From contig NZ_ONZG01000008.1 in assembly GCF_900302455.1 (NCBI RefSeq), positions 186,001 to 250,000 on the forward strand: a DNA stretch of 64,000 bases. Reading direction: 5' to 3'. How positions within the stretch are numbered: the stretch's first letter is position 1; every line of letters begins with the position of its first letter. The DNA is from Falsiruegeria mediterranea M17 (GTDB lineage Bacteria > Pseudomonadota > Alphaproteobacteria > Rhodobacterales > Rhodobacteraceae). The position numbers were made by a program, and so were the translations under genes. Of this stretch, positions 8,912 through 17,416 are shown one piece after another. The notes below the pieces were generated by a model that made no database searches, had not been told where the DNA came from, and was given only the letters and a program-made list of their open reading frames with translations.

Positions 8912-9153
8912 AATCATCCTCATGCGTTCGGATTGTTTCTGCCACAGTGTTGCCACAACTTTAGGAGGTGTTGCATCGCTGTGCGTTCCACCGTGCGTTG
9001 GGTTTATCAGTGTTTATCATTTGGAAACAATATTGGTAGACGAGGCGGATTTTAACGAACAAGTAACCAATGCACCCTTAGGTTGTGTGGGTAACTCGTA
9101 GGATAACCGTTGGATAACAGGGTCAGCGATTTTGCCATTGAGGATGCAGTGAG

Positions 9154-10296
9154 ATGAACGATACCTCTGCTTTACCGGTACCGCGTTGGGTTCCCGAGGG
9201 TGCTCGGCGATATCTGGCGCATACCGAGGCGGGGCGGTCGATACGAGATCTGGCGCGTGGGGCAGGGTGCCACGCCTCGACCGTACTGCGTCAGATCCGC
9301 AAGGTCGAACTGCGGCGGGATGACCCGCTGGTTGATGCGGCATTGCAGACGCTGGCCCAGACGCATTTCCCTCCGATTGATGCTCGCAAAGGCACGGCTC
9401 GGAGGGGCAGCTCGAGGGACATTGCCAAAATGGCAGCTGAAAACACGCAAAAATCGGATCTGCTGGACACAGCAACACTAGACGCCGAGGCCATCCGCGT
9501 GCTTCGCCGTTTGTGCGAAAGCGGCGCGGTATTGGCCGTGGCCGAGGATATGGACAAGGCTGTGGTTGTGCGCGATGACGGCCAAACCGGTAGCACCCGG
9601 ACAGCCGTAGTGGATTGCACCATCGCGCAGGCTCTGGCGCTCAAGGATTGGATTTCCTGCGACAACCCAGGTCGGATCAGCCGCTACAGGATCACAGCAA
9701 CGGGGCGGGCAGCCTTGGGCCAGCTATTGGCCGAGGCCGAGAACCGCGCGCGGTCACAAAAAGACAATGGCTTTGCCGAGGCGCAGATGCCCTTTTCCGG
9801 GGCCAGAACGGATGACGAGGCCGCGAACGAGCCGCTCGGACGCCCCCGCCGCATGCGTTACAACATGACGGAAAGCCCGCTGGTGGCATTGGCGCGGCGA
9901 AAGGATCGTGATGGGCAGCCTTTCCTCGTCGAGGGGCTGGTTCGCGCCGGAGAACGCCTGCGTGAGGACTTTGAACTGGCTCAGATGGGCCCCAATGTTG
10001 CGCAAAATTGGGATCGCTTCCTCACCGGTGGCGGACGAAACGGGTTCGCGCCAGAAAGTGATGCGGGGCATGGATCCATGGATGCGCGCAACCGGGTGTC
10101 ACGTGCGTTGTCCGACCTGGGGCCGGGGCTTAGCGATGTGGTGCTGCGGTGCTGCTGCTATCTGGAAGGATTGGAAACGGCCGAGAAACAATTGGGCTGG
10201 TCCGCTCGGTCCGGTAAAATCGTCTTGCGCATTGCCCTGCAAAGGTTGAAGCGGCATTATGATGAGCTGTCCAGCAGCGACCAGATGATCGGTTGA
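9154..10296 (+). CDS. HTH protein, DUF6456-like
   Basis: A 380-residue soluble protein. The N-terminal third has a helix-turn-helix-like segment (AGRSIRDLARGAGCHASTVL, about residues 26-45), followed by a polar linker. A middle winged-helix-like region has RISRYRITATGRAALGQLLA. The C-terminal domain (about residues 235-380) begins NMTESPLVALARRKDR and includes AGERLREDFELAQMGPNVAQ and SDLGPGLSDVVLRCCCYLEG. This C-terminal pattern matches what I recall as DUF6456, found in alphaproteobacteria. A DNA-binding regulatory role is inferred from the HTH-like parts only. It is monocistronic and is followed by a dispersed GC-rich repeat. Confidence 0.75.
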   Translation: MNDTSALPVPRWVPEGARRYLAHTEAGRSIRDLARGAGCHASTVLRQIRKVELRRDDPLVDAALQTLAQTHFPPIDARKGTARRGSSRDIAKMAAENTQKSDLLDTATLDAEAIRVLRRLCESGAVLAVAEDMDKAVVVRDDGQTGSTRTAVVDCTIAQALALKDWISCDNPGRISRYRITATGRAALGQLLAEAENRARSQKDNGFAEAQMPFSGARTDDEAANEPLGRPRRMRYNMTESPLVALARRKDRDGQPFLVEGLVRAGERLREDFELAQMGPNVAQNWDRFLTGGGRNGFAPESDAGHGSMDARNRVSRALSDLGPGLSDVVLRCCCYLEGLETAEKQLGWSARSGKIVLRIALQRLKRHYDELSSSDQMIG

Positions 10297-10302
10297 ACGG
10301 CC

Positions 10303-10385
10303 GGGGGCACTCCCGCCCGTCGTCGATGTTTCTGAAGAAACACCTCCTCTCGTTGGGCCGGGCGCCGGGCAAAGCCCGGCGCGGC
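10303..10385 (+). repeat. Dispersed GC-rich intergenic repeat with hairpins
   Basis: The module reads CTCCCGCCCGTCG, a small hairpin (GTTTCTGAAGAAAC), CCTCCTCTCGTTGG, then a perfect stem GCGCCGGGC (10362-10370) with GCCCGGCGC (10374-10382). The same order, with other bases in the small hairpin, is seen on the minus strand around 20030-20085 in this window. It lies just after a gene end and may also act as a terminator. Confidence 0.7.
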
Positions 10386-10487
10386 CTCGCCTGACGCACA
10401 GGAGATTGACCATGTTCAAGCGTCCGGCATCGCGCAAATGAATAACCATGACCTTGCATTTGGGCGTCAGATCCATAAGTTCCCATT

Positions 10488-11420
10488 ATGAACTTCACAC
10501 TCCGTCAATTGCAGTATTTCAAGGCTCTGGTTCAACAGCGCAACTTTGGGCGGGCCGCTCAGATCTGCCATGTTTCGCAACCTGCGTTGTCGGTCCAGAT
10601 CAAACAGCTTGAGGAGTTGATGGGCGGTGCGCTGGTCGAACGTCATGCCCGCGACGTGGTTCCGACCCCTTTGGGACGTGATGTGCTGTCCCTTGTCGAA
10701 GATGTGCTTGGTGCCGCCTCTCGACTGGACCGGTTGGCCCGCGATCAGAGCGACGGGCGGAGGTCGCTTTCGCTGGGGATCATTCCAACCATGGCGCCCT
10801 ATCTGTTGCCCGGTGTTCTGGCCGCCTTGCGCGCGGGGGATCTGTCGCTGCAAGTGCAGATCCGCGAGGCCCGGACCGAGCGCCTGATCGCCTCACTCAA
10901 AGCGGGAGAGATCGACGCCGCCGTTCTGGCCTTGCCCACAGCCACCAAGGGGCTCAGCGAATTGCCGCTGTTTGAGGATCGCTTTCTGTTGGCGGGGTCC
11001 GAAGGGCGTTTGCGCAGCTTGCCGCAAGGGGCGGATGCGGTGCGGCCAACCGACCTTAAATCCTCGCACCTCATGCTGCTCGAGGACGGGCATTGCCTGA
11101 CCGACCAGGCGCTTGAGGTCTGTGGCCATGACCGCAACAGCGCCCAAATCAACATGGGCGCTTCCTCCTTGCCGACCCTGTCCCGGCTGGTGGCCGAGGG
11201 GTTTGGCCTGACGCTCATGCCTGAGCTTGCAGCGCAATCTGAACTGGCGGCGGTTCCGGGGTTGAACCTGATCCGTTTTCCCGAACCCGAGCCTGCCCGC
11301 ACTGTGGGTCTGGTGCGCCGAGACACTACCAGCGGGGACGGCTGGTTTGACGATCTGGCCACCTTGATCCGGCAGGTCGGCGAGAGCATTGTTAAGGACA
11401 GCCGCACATTTGGCCAATGA
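10488..11420 (+). CDS. oxyR: Hydrogen-peroxide-responsive LysR regulator OxyR
   Basis: A 310-residue LysR-type regulator. The N-terminal winged HTH (FTLRQLQYFKALVQQRNFGR, QPALSVQIKQLEELMGGALV) is followed by a two-lobed sensor domain. The OxyR signature is present: EDGHCLTDQALEVCG, with Cys203 and Cys212 nine residues apart, the same spacing as the redox pair C199/C208 of E. coli OxyR. Peroxide would oxidise this pair and switch DNA binding. The classic neighbours katG or ahpC are not adjacent, but a Prx5-type peroxiredoxin lies 1 kb downstream and an acidic protein gene lies between. It is followed by about 400 bp without a convincing gene. Confidence 0.92.
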   Translation: MNFTLRQLQYFKALVQQRNFGRAAQICHVSQPALSVQIKQLEELMGGALVERHARDVVPTPLGRDVLSLVEDVLGAASRLDRLARDQSDGRRSLSLGIIPTMAPYLLPGVLAALRAGDLSLQVQIREARTERLIASLKAGEIDAAVLALPTATKGLSELPLFEDRFLLAGSEGRLRSLPQGADAVRPTDLKSSHLMLLEDGHCLTDQALEVCGHDRNSAQINMGASSLPTLSRLVAEGFGLTLMPELAAQSELAAVPGLNLIRFPEPEPARTVGLVRRDTTSGDGWFDDLATLIRQVGESIVKDSRTFGQ

Positions 11421-11818
11421 AACCGGAACCCGCAGGCACGGTGACCGTGGCTTTGTCAATCAGGTCGTGCCCGCGGTAGCCACCAATAGGCCTAGGGTGT
11501 CAGACGCTGCATCTGTTGCCTATGGCCGCGATGGCGAGCCCGCAACTTTTGTGAAGCCTGGCGAGCATGTCGGTTTGGCGGGGCAGTGTTGTTGTTTTCT
11601 GTGCTGCGCATCCATGGTGGATCAAGGCCGACTGGGACGTCCACTCCGAACAACGTGTTAGGCAGATATGGATTTTTAATATACGTTAACCCGCAACCTG
11701 ACCTAGGCGCGTTCGTTTCCGGCCAGGTGTAGCTTGATTTTATTGCGTTGCCTTCGGTCCCATAGCGGAATTTTCTGACCAACGACACATTGCAAACCAA
11801 CATATTTTGGAGGCGTTC
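11421..11818. other. Gene-free stretch between oxyR and the acidic-protein gene
   Basis: About 400 bp. Open frames exist on both strands (for example 11389-11661 on plus and 11492-11803 on minus), but they lack ribosome-binding sites and plausible composition. The part from about 11660 is more AT-rich and probably holds the promoter of the gene at 11819. I see no convincing hairpin or repeat. Confidence 0.5.
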
Positions 11819-12046
11819 TTGTCCGATCTATCTGAAAAAGAATTCGAAGCCTTTCTGGACGTGATGCTGCAGAAAGTCGACCTGTTCAGCCCGATCAGCT
11901 TTGCTGACAAGGGCGATGAAGACAACGAAAGCAACGAGAACGACGAAGGCGATGATGGCAACGAAATCTCGGCCTCGACCTTCGACGACGATCACAACGA
12001 AGGCAACGAGGGTGACGAGGGGAATGAGGACGACGAAATTGCCTAA
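11819..12046 (+). CDS. Extremely acidic low-complexity small protein
   Basis: From a TTG at 11819, with GGAGG at 11809-11813, the frame encodes 75 residues. The first 28 form a normal-looking amphipathic start (MSDLSEKEFEAFLDVMLQKV then DLFSPISF). The rest is low-complexity D/E/N/G, for example EGNEGDEGNEDDEIA, where a three-residue step of E-G-N/D repeats. By my count 28 of 75 residues are Asp or Glu and only three are Lys, so the net charge is about -25. No family is recognised. Strong acidity could mean ion binding or a DNA-mimic or anti-nucleic-acid partner role, but this is speculation. It lies between oxyR and a peroxiredoxin gene. Confidence 0.62.
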   Translation: MSDLSEKEFEAFLDVMLQKVDLFSPISFADKGDEDNESNENDEGDDGNEISASTFDDDHNEGNEGDEGNEDDEIA

Positions 12047-12427
12047 GTCCAGTTGTTTTCACCTGGCGGGATTGCAGGCCTCGTAGAAAAACGCACAGAA
12101 GCATTCGATCTCTGCGGGCAATCAATCCTGTCCTTGGCTTGTACGTCAGTCTTGCCTGCGCATCGGCGTCTCAAGTGTGCAGCCTGAGCCCGCGATGGGT
12201 GGCAACTGGGGGATGGGCGCAATGCGGGCCGATCTAAACTCGGCTGACGAATACTTGCGTCGGGCTGGTTGCTGCCATCTGCGCCGATGTCAGATACCGG
12301 TGCCTCAGAAACCATTAGTCTCAAACGAAAACGACCAGCAGGCTGGCTGCTGGTCGTGCGGTCGTCAGAATTTGCACACAGTGGCTTGTCCTGAACGATC
12401 CTTTTTTTCAGGAAAACCAGCTTCGGC
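12047..12427. other. Gene-free stretch holding a terminator hairpin
   Basis: About 380 bp between convergent genes. The minus-strand frame at 12043-12324 is proline/arginine-rich with no start signals and looks like noise. The only clear element is the hairpin at 12331-12357. Confidence 0.5.
12331..12357 (-). terminator. Intrinsic terminator after the peroxiredoxin gene
   Basis: A perfect 11-bp stem: ACGACCAGCAG (12331-12341) with CTGCTGGTCGT (12347-12357) and a 5-nt loop. On the minus strand it is followed by TTTCGTTTG. It lies 70 bp beyond the peroxiredoxin stop. Confidence 0.8.
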
Positions 12428-12976
12428 TTATGCCGGTTCTGCTGTTTTGGCTTTGACCAGATGGTTGAGCACAGTCTCGGGCGAAGAGACGCCGTAGGGG
12501 TCTTCGGGGCAGTTGTCCATCAGGCCGGGCTCTTCGAACCATGCCTCGACCACGCCGTTGTTGACGATGGCCGCATAGCGCCACGAACGCATGCCAAAAC
12601 CCAGGTTGTCCTTGTCGACCAGCATGCCCATCTTGCGGGTGAACTCGCCCGAACCATCAGGGATCACCTTGACGTTCTTCAGGCCCTGACCTTCGGCCCA
12701 TTTGTTCATCACAAAGCTGTCGTTGACGGACATGCAATAGATCTCGTCGATACCCTGTGCCGCGAAATCAGCGTGGCCGTTTTCGAAACCCGGCAGCTGG
12801 TAGGTCGAGCAGGTGGGGGTGAAGGCACCCGGCAGCGAGAACAGGACGACGCGCTTGCCTGCAAAGTAGTCAGCGGTGGTCTTGTCTTCCCAGCGGAAGG
12901 GGTTGTCGCCGCCTACGGCCTCGTCGCGGACACGGGTGTGAAAGGTCACGTCGGGCAGTTTTGCACCAGCTTTCAT
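12428..12976 (-). CDS. Prx5-type peroxiredoxin
   Basis: A 182-residue thiol peroxidase that reduces hydrogen peroxide and organic hydroperoxides. The peroxidatic Cys56 is in PGAFTPTCSTYQLPGF, the Prx5/AhpE signature. Further hallmarks are IYCMSVNDSFVMNKWAEGQG, the active-site Arg in GMRSWRYAAIVNNGVVE, and a C-terminal NCPEDPYGVSSPETVL. Other cysteines (Cys81 and the one in NCPEDP) could resolve the oxidised Cys56 or react with glutathione or glutaredoxin. It has no signal peptide, so it is cytosolic. Its promoter faces lipA. It could belong to the OxyR regulon, since oxyR is 1 kb away, but no OxyR site was identified. Confidence 0.92.
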   Translation of the reverse strand: MKAGAKLPDVTFHTRVRDEAVGGDNPFRWEDKTTADYFAGKRVVLFSLPGAFTPTCSTYQLPGFENGHADFAAQGIDEIYCMSVNDSFVMNKWAEGQGLKNVKVIPDGSGEFTRKMGMLVDKDNLGFGMRSWRYAAIVNNGVVEAWFEEPGLMDNCPEDPYGVSSPETVLNHLVKAKTAEPA

Positions 12977-13080
12977 CGTTCAAGCTCCTGTGATTTGGTG
13001 TGTTTCTCAGGTGAATTAAAACGATTCTAAACCGGCTTCAATGGGCGAATTTGCTGCATGTGCAACTTGTATGTTTTACG

Positions 13081-13106
13081 TTGCGAAACATATATTTGTG
13101 TCGCAA
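13081..13106. promoter_or_regulatory. Dyad in the AT-rich region between prx and lipA
   Basis: TTGCGA (13081-13086) and TCGCAA (13101-13106) are perfect inverted arms 14 bp apart within an AT-rich divergent promoter region. The size fits a dimeric regulator site for the peroxiredoxin gene, lipA or both. The regulator is unknown. Confidence 0.4.
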
Positions 13107-13243
13107 ATTTAAGGTTAAGGTGCCGCATTTGCACCAACCCATGCATAGCGGCCATGCGAAGCTGGTACTTTTTGTGACGCGGCGTTATGATACAAGGGAA
13201 TGAATGCTGACCCAAGCCTCACCCCCAGCCAAGGGACCCTGAC

Positions 13244-14197
13244 GTGCGCGACCTGAAAATACCCGAGCAACGCCACCCGGAAAAAGCCCATCGCCCGGAC
13301 AATGCCCAGCCCAAGAAACCCAGCTGGATCCGCGTCAAGGCACCCGGCGGCAAGGGCTATGCCGACACCCACAAGATCATGCGCGAGAACAATCTGGTCA
13401 CCGTGTGTGAAGAGGCAGGCTGCCCGAACGTCGGCGAATGCTGGTCCCAGGGCCACGCCACCATGATGATCATGGGCGAGGTCTGTACCCGCGCCTGCAC
13501 CTTCTGCAACATCGCCACCGGCAAACCGCCCGAGGATCTGGATGCGTTCGAGCCGGGCAGAGTTGCCCATGCGGTCGAAAAGCTGGGCCTGAACCACGTG
13601 GTCATCACCTCTGTGGACCGTGACGACATCAAGGACGGCGGCGCCGAGCATTTTGCCCAAACCATCCGCGCCGTGCGCCACCGTTCGCCCAAGACCACGA
13701 TCGAGATCCTGACACCCGATTTCATCAAATGTGACCCATCGGTGCTTGAGGTCGTGGTCGAAGCGCGCCCTGACGTGTTCAACCACAACCTGGAAACCGT
13801 GCCGGGCCTTTACCCTGAGGTCCGTCCGGGCGCCCGCTATTTCCACTCCCTGCGCCTGCTGCAGCGGGTCAAGGAACTTGATCCGTCAATGTTCACCAAA
13901 TCCGGCATCATGGTCGGCCTGGGCGAAGACGAACAATCTGTCCGCCAGGTCATGGACGACATGCGCGCCGCCGACATCGATTTCCTGACCATCGGCCAAT
14001 ACCTGCAACCCACGCCCAAACACCACGGCGTCGACCGCTTTGTCACGCCCGAAGAGTTCGCAAGCTACGAAAAAGCCGCCTATGGCAAGGGCTTCCTGAT
14101 GGTCTCGGCCACACCGCTGACGCGCTCGTCCTACCACGCGGGTGACGACTTTGCCCGCCTGCGCGACGCACGCCAGGCCAAACTCGGCCAGCAATGA
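13244..14197 (+). CDS. lipA: Lipoyl synthase
   Basis: A radical-SAM enzyme that inserts two sulfur atoms into octanoyl groups on lipoyl-carrier proteins. It has 317 residues, usual for the family. The auxiliary 4Fe-4S cluster cysteines are Cys55, Cys60 and Cys66 ([12 protein letters not shown]). The radical-SAM motif CTRACTFC provides Cys81, Cys85 and Cys88. The C-terminal part has [20 protein letters not shown] and SSYHAGDDF, including the RSSY Ser that ligates the auxiliary cluster. The start is a GTG at 13244 with AAGGGA upstream. It overlaps the next gene by four bases (ATGA), so the two are translationally coupled. Confidence 0.96.
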   Translation: MRDLKIPEQRHPEKAHRPDNAQPKKPSWIRVKAPGGKGYADTHKIMRENNLVTVCEEAGCPNVGECWSQGHATMMIMGEVCTRACTFCNIATGKPPEDLDAFEPGRVAHAVEKLGLNHVVITSVDRDDIKDGGAEHFAQTIRAVRHRSPKTTIEILTPDFIKCDPSVLEVVVEARPDVFNHNLETVPGLYPEVRPGARYFHSLRLLQRVKELDPSMFTKSGIMVGLGEDEQSVRQVMDDMRAADIDFLTIGQYLQPTPKHHGVDRFVTPEEFASYEKAAYGKGFLMVSATPLTRSSYHAGDDFARLRDARQAKLGQQ

Positions 14198-15336
14198 CGC
14201 CCGAGCAGCTGGCGCGTCTGACCGCGCTGCGCCACGATCTGCACCGCACCCCCGAGATTTCGGGGGAAGAGGCGCAAACCGCTGCCAAAGTAACGCAGAT
14301 CATGCGCGATCTGGGGGCTGATCACGTGCTCACGGACATCGGGGGCCACGGTGTCGCCGCCATCTTTGACAGTGGGCAGACCGGGCCCACAGTCGCCGTC
14401 CGCTGCGAGCTTGACGCGTTGCCCATTCCTGAAGAAACCGGCGCGCCCTATGCGTCCGAAACACCAGGCAAAGGCCATCTTTGCGGGCACGACGGCCATA
14501 TGACCATAGTGGTTGCCGTCGCCGAGGCGCTCGCTGCCAAACGGCCCGCCAAAGGCCGCGCCGTTCTGATCTTTCAACCCGCCGAGGAAACCGGCAAGGG
14601 CGCACCCGTCTTTCGCGCCGATCCGCAGTTCACCCAATTCGCCCCCGACACGATCTTCTCTTTGCACAATCTTCCGGGGCTGGCCCTGGGCCATGTCGAG
14701 CTTTGCACATCTGCCGCCAACTGCGCCTCGCGCGGCATGCGCGTGGTGCTGAGCGGCAAAACCTCGCACGCCGCGGCACCGCAAGATGGCCTGTCTCCAG
14801 CAGCAGCCATGGCGGATCTCATGCCAAAACTGGCCGCTCTGGGACAGGGCGGCGCGCTGGACGCAGACTTTGCCCTGACCACACTGACCCATGCCACATT
14901 GGGCGAACCCACTTTTGGTGTCGCCCCGGGCCACGGCGAGCTCTGGGTCACGCTGCGCACCGTCACCGACGCAAAAATGGCTGCATTGGTGGATGAGGCT
15001 GAAACCCTCGTCCAAACCGCCGCCAATGACGCAGGGCTAACGGTCACCATCAGCTACGATGACATATTCGAGGCCTGCACAAACGCAGCTGAAGCCACAC
15101 ACCACCTGCACCAAGCCTGCCTGTCGCTGGCGGTCCCCGTGCAGCTCACCGACACGCCGCAAAAATTCTCTGAAGATTTCGGTCAATTCGGCAAATCGGC
15201 TGATGCCGCCATGTTCTGGCTTGGCTCAGGCGAAGACCACCCCCAACTTCACAATCCTGACTACTTCTTCCCTGATGCATTGATCCCGGTGGGCGCAGGC
15301 ATCTTCCTGCACGCCTTACGCGCCACACTGAGCTGA
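14194..15336 (+). CDS. M20-family amidohydrolase (HipO-like)
   Basis: A 380-residue M20D metallopeptidase-like amidohydrolase. Members hydrolyse N-acyl amino acids, hippurate or auxin conjugates. Motifs are [28 protein letters not shown], the metal-binding [17 protein letters not shown] with the catalytic Glu pair, and the dimerisation-lobe His in [17 protein letters not shown] late HNPDYFFPD supplies the last metal ligand. The start overlaps the lipA stop by four bases (ATGA). The physiological acyl substrate is unknown; the pairing with lipA may only reflect coupling of housekeeping genes. Confidence 0.9.
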   Translation: MTPEQLARLTALRHDLHRTPEISGEEAQTAAKVTQIMRDLGADHVLTDIGGHGVAAIFDSGQTGPTVAVRCELDALPIPEETGAPYASETPGKGHLCGHDGHMTIVVAVAEALAAKRPAKGRAVLIFQPAEETGKGAPVFRADPQFTQFAPDTIFSLHNLPGLALGHVELCTSAANCASRGMRVVLSGKTSHAAAPQDGLSPAAAMADLMPKLAALGQGGALDADFALTTLTHATLGEPTFGVAPGHGELWVTLRTVTDAKMAALVDEAETLVQTAANDAGLTVTISYDDIFEACTNAAEATHHLHQACLSLAVPVQLTDTPQKFSEDFGQFGKSADAAMFWLGSGEDHPQLHNPDYFFPDALIPVGAGIFLHALRATLS

Positions 15337-15341
15337 TCCGC

Positions 15342-15716
15342 TTACTTCAGCAGGTCGCCCACAATACCCACGGCATCAACCACAGTCTTGGTGTCGTCCG
15401 AGATCGACAGGATTTCATCCCCGACCTTGACGTAACGCTGGCCCTTGGGCAGCGGTTTGAGTTTCCATTTGCTCAGGTCATCAATGTAATCCAGTTTCAG
15501 ATCGCCGGGCAGTTTGGCCCCACGGGTATAGCGTTTGATCTGACCGGGAGGCACCTTGACCCCCTTGTTGCCCTTGTCAACTTTGACCTTGGCGCCGCCC
15601 TTGTTGCCGCCTTTGTTCGCTTTGTCCTTGGCCTCGGCCATATCGGCCCCAAGCACCAGGGATGACACCGCCAACGCGCTGAGCAGAGCGCCTGGAAAAA
15701 GTCTGGTAAGTTTCAT
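15342..15716 (-). CDS. RcnB-like secreted protein
   Basis: A 124-residue exported protein. The signal peptide is MKLTRLFPGALLSALAVSSL with cleavage expected near AEA. A Lys/Gly-rich low-complexity linker (KDKANKGGNKGGAKVKVDKG) is followed by a C-terminal RcnB-like domain with QIKRYTRGAKLPGDLKLDYI, LKPLPKGQRYVKVGDEIL and a hydrophobic tail (VVDAVGIVGDLLK). The namesake E. coli RcnB is a periplasmic protein of nickel/cobalt homeostasis; whether this one binds metal is not shown. ATG 15716 has a perfect AGGAGG upstream and replaces a start 58 codons further out. It is convergent with the amidohydrolase gene. Confidence 0.78.
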   Translation of the reverse strand: MKLTRLFPGALLSALAVSSLVLGADMAEAKDKANKGGNKGGAKVKVDKGNKGVKVPPGQIKRYTRGAKLPGDLKLDYIDDLSKWKLKPLPKGQRYVKVGDEILSISDDTKTVVDAVGIVGDLLK

Positions 15717-15923
15717 AATCGACCTCCTGAATGTGTTCAAACTAGCGCCTAATACCTGTTCCGTCCACGCTGTTGTCTTTCCAATCATTTTTCCGCTTTT
15801 AGGTGTCCGAAGGTGTCTGTCTTGCCCATCTGAGATCGGCCCATTTGGCGAGATTGGATCTGTGCAAGCCGACCGGAACCCGAAAAACACTATCCTGGGC
15901 AGGGCGGCTCAAGCCCGACGGAT

Positions 15924-15951
15924 TTGACGTAAGCGCATCAAGCGCTAGGCT
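15924..15951 (+). promoter_or_regulatory. Sigma70-type promoter candidate
   Basis: TTGACG (15924-15929) and TAGGCT (15946-15951) are 16 bp apart, upstream of the small gene at 15998. It is a good -35 with a fair -10, judged by eye. Confidence 0.4.
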
Positions 15952-15997
15952 TACCGCACCATCCAATTGACCTGAAATTCAGTGAAAGGACGCGCTT

Positions 15998-16195
15998 ATG
16001 CTTTACCCAATTGCCACCCTCGCATCCGACAAGCTCCAGGCTGTGAAAGACCTTGAGGCGGAAATCGGCAGCCCGATCGTCGCGTTGGCCGCTGTCGAAA
16101 CGGCGAGCGCCGACCTGTCGCAAGACAAACTGGACAAACTTAAGTCGCTTGAAGATGAACTCGACGTCGTTCTGGTGGCTGTTCGGCCCAGTTGA
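15998..16195 (+). CDS. Small conserved protein of unknown function
   Basis: A 65-residue protein with no signal peptide. It alternates short hydrophobic strands and charged helices: MLYPIATLASDKLQAVKDLE, then SPIVALAAVE, then SQDKLDKLKSLEDELDVVLV. The repeated beta-alpha pattern and the helix rich in Lys/Glu suggest a small folded domain. I have a weak memory of similar Rhodobacterales proteins, all of unknown function. AAAGGA about ten bases upstream supports the start. It is divergent from the RcnB-like gene and stands alone, with about 240 bp of AT-rich, gene-free sequence after it. Confidence 0.62.
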   Translation: MLYPIATLASDKLQAVKDLEAEIGSPIVALAAVETASADLSQDKLDKLKSLEDELDVVLVAVRPS

Positions 16196-16438
16196 CGTCG
16201 GCCGTGCTGGGCTTGGGAAAGGCGATAGATGTTTCAGACCAAAATAAATGAACTTGCCCAATGCAGCGAGCATCAAGCACCCTCAACTTAGAACTGCTTC
16301 AGTTCACTCGGAATGTTGAAATTGCTCAACCTGTAAGGTGACCGGAAACCCAAGAAACTTGGCATCGATTAGGAATTACTCGATCAAGATCAAAATTAGG
16401 TAGGCCTCAATCGAATTCAAAAGAGTGAGGGTGCCCGA

Positions 16439-17056
16439 TTGGAGATGGTTTTCAGTGTAGTCATTTTGATCGTTGTGTTGTTCCTAATAGTCCGTTCTGG
16501 GAACGGTGATGTTGATGATGTAATTGATCGCAATGACACATCGCCACGCAAGACCAAGCCCAAGAAACCGCCAAGCTCGACAAATCGCCCCCCGCGCAAA
16601 GTTCGCCGGTTCGATGGTCGTAGTGCGAAACATCTGCGCGAACCACGGATCCTAACCGGAGCCGCATGGATTACCGATGGCGACACGGTTACAATCAAGA
16701 AAACCCAAATACGTTTGTTTGGAATTGACGCTCCAGAACTGAACCATCCTTATGGCGTCAAAGCCAAATGGGCGCTGCACCAACTTTGCAAGGGGCAAGA
16801 AATTCGGGCCGAGATCGTTGATGTAGACGAATATGAGCGAACCGTTGCTAAGTGCTATCTACCTGACGGCCGCGACTTGTCAGCCGAAATGGTAAAGCAG
16901 GGTTTGGCGATCGATTGGCCCAAGTACTCTGGTAAGAAATATTCTCATCTCGAATTAGCAGGTATCCGCAAAAAGCTTTTCTTTGCTGATGCTCGGCAGA
17001 AAGGTCGGATGCACGTCTGGACGCAGTTCGAAGCGCGAAAAGAGAAGCGCCCTTAG
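16439..17056 (+). CDS. Membrane-anchored thermonuclease-family nuclease
   Basis: A 205-residue protein. Residues 3-18 form an N-terminal membrane helix (MVFSVVILIVVLFLIVRSG). A basic, Pro-rich linker follows (RKTKPKKPPSSTNRPPRKVR), then a staphylococcal-nuclease fold from about residue 75: GAAWITDGDTVTIKKTQIR, RLFGIDAPELNHPYG, DVDEYERTVAKCYLPDGRDL and MVKQGLAIDWPKY. These carry the Asp/Arg/Glu catalytic layout of the family, which cleaves DNA or RNA, usually outside the cytoplasm. The TTG at 16439, seven bases after GAGGG, is the better-spaced start; ATG 16445 is possible. Lower GC than its neighbours hints at transfer. Confidence 0.82.
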   Translation: MEMVFSVVILIVVLFLIVRSGNGDVDDVIDRNDTSPRKTKPKKPPSSTNRPPRKVRRFDGRSAKHLREPRILTGAAWITDGDTVTIKKTQIRLFGIDAPELNHPYGVKAKWALHQLCKGQEIRAEIVDVDEYERTVAKCYLPDGRDLSAEMVKQGLAIDWPKYSGKKYSHLELAGIRKKLFFADARQKGRMHVWTQFEARKEKRP

Positions 17057-17147
17057 CGTTTGTGATTAAACGGGGGGGTGAAACCGTAGTTGCACGGTGA
17101 CGTATTCTAAATTGGGAAAAACGAACTTTGCTGCGTTGGTTTTGACA

Positions 17148-17315
17148 TTAGGGTTTCAGCGAGTTCACTGTCGCCCACTCCGGCCAGAACCCAAAAAACT
17201 CAATCCCGAACAACAGCAGACACACGCCCAACACCGCCAAAAACCGCAGCACTTGTTTTTCTGAAGGCGGGTTGCGGGCGATGCGGGACATGCGCAGGAA
17301 ATGGCGGATGTTCAT
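17148..17315 (-). CDS. 55-residue single-pass membrane protein
   Basis: A short gene with a clear AAGGGA six bases before the ATG at 17315 and a TAA at 17148-17150. The product starts with a basic segment (MNIRHFLRMSRIARNPPSEK), continues with one strongly hydrophobic helix (FLAVLGVCLLLFGIEFFGFW) and ends in PEWATVNSLKP. An inside-positive N-terminus suggests N-in/C-out topology. The function is unknown; similar small proteins appear to be common in Rhodobacteraceae by my memory. It lies downstream of hpt on the same strand, separated by the GTGCAC repeat array at 17363-17401. Confidence 0.7.
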   Translation of the reverse strand: MNIRHFLRMSRIARNPPSEKQVLRFLAVLGVCLLLFGIEFFGFWPEWATVNSLKP

Positions 17316-17362
17316 TCTCAGTCCCTTGGGTTAAATCTTGCTGCATTGCCGCGCATCGGGCG

Positions 17363-17401
17363 GTGCACGCTTGGTGCACGGGTAGTGCACGCATGGTGCA
17401 T
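17363..17401. repeat. Four GTGCAC-type hexamers at exact 11-bp spacing
   Basis: GTGCAC begins at 17363, 17374 and 17385, and a fourth, GTGCAT, begins at 17396. Each GTGCAC is itself palindromic, and the 11-bp step puts all copies on nearly the same DNA face. The array fills part of the roughly 100-bp gap between hpt and the 55-residue membrane-protein gene, upstream of the latter's start. Confidence 0.75.
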
Positions 17402-17416
17402 CGCCGATTTTGGCCG

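Noticed and set aside
11389-11803. Frames on both strands after oxyR
   Set aside because: No ribosome-binding site, odd composition and overlap with the oxyR end; no family resemblance.
12043-12324. A 93-codon minus-strand frame
   Set aside because: Proline/arginine-rich shadow-like composition and no start signal.
13027-13215. A 62-codon minus-strand frame between prx and lipA
   Set aside because: It covers the AT-rich divergent promoter region and has no start context.
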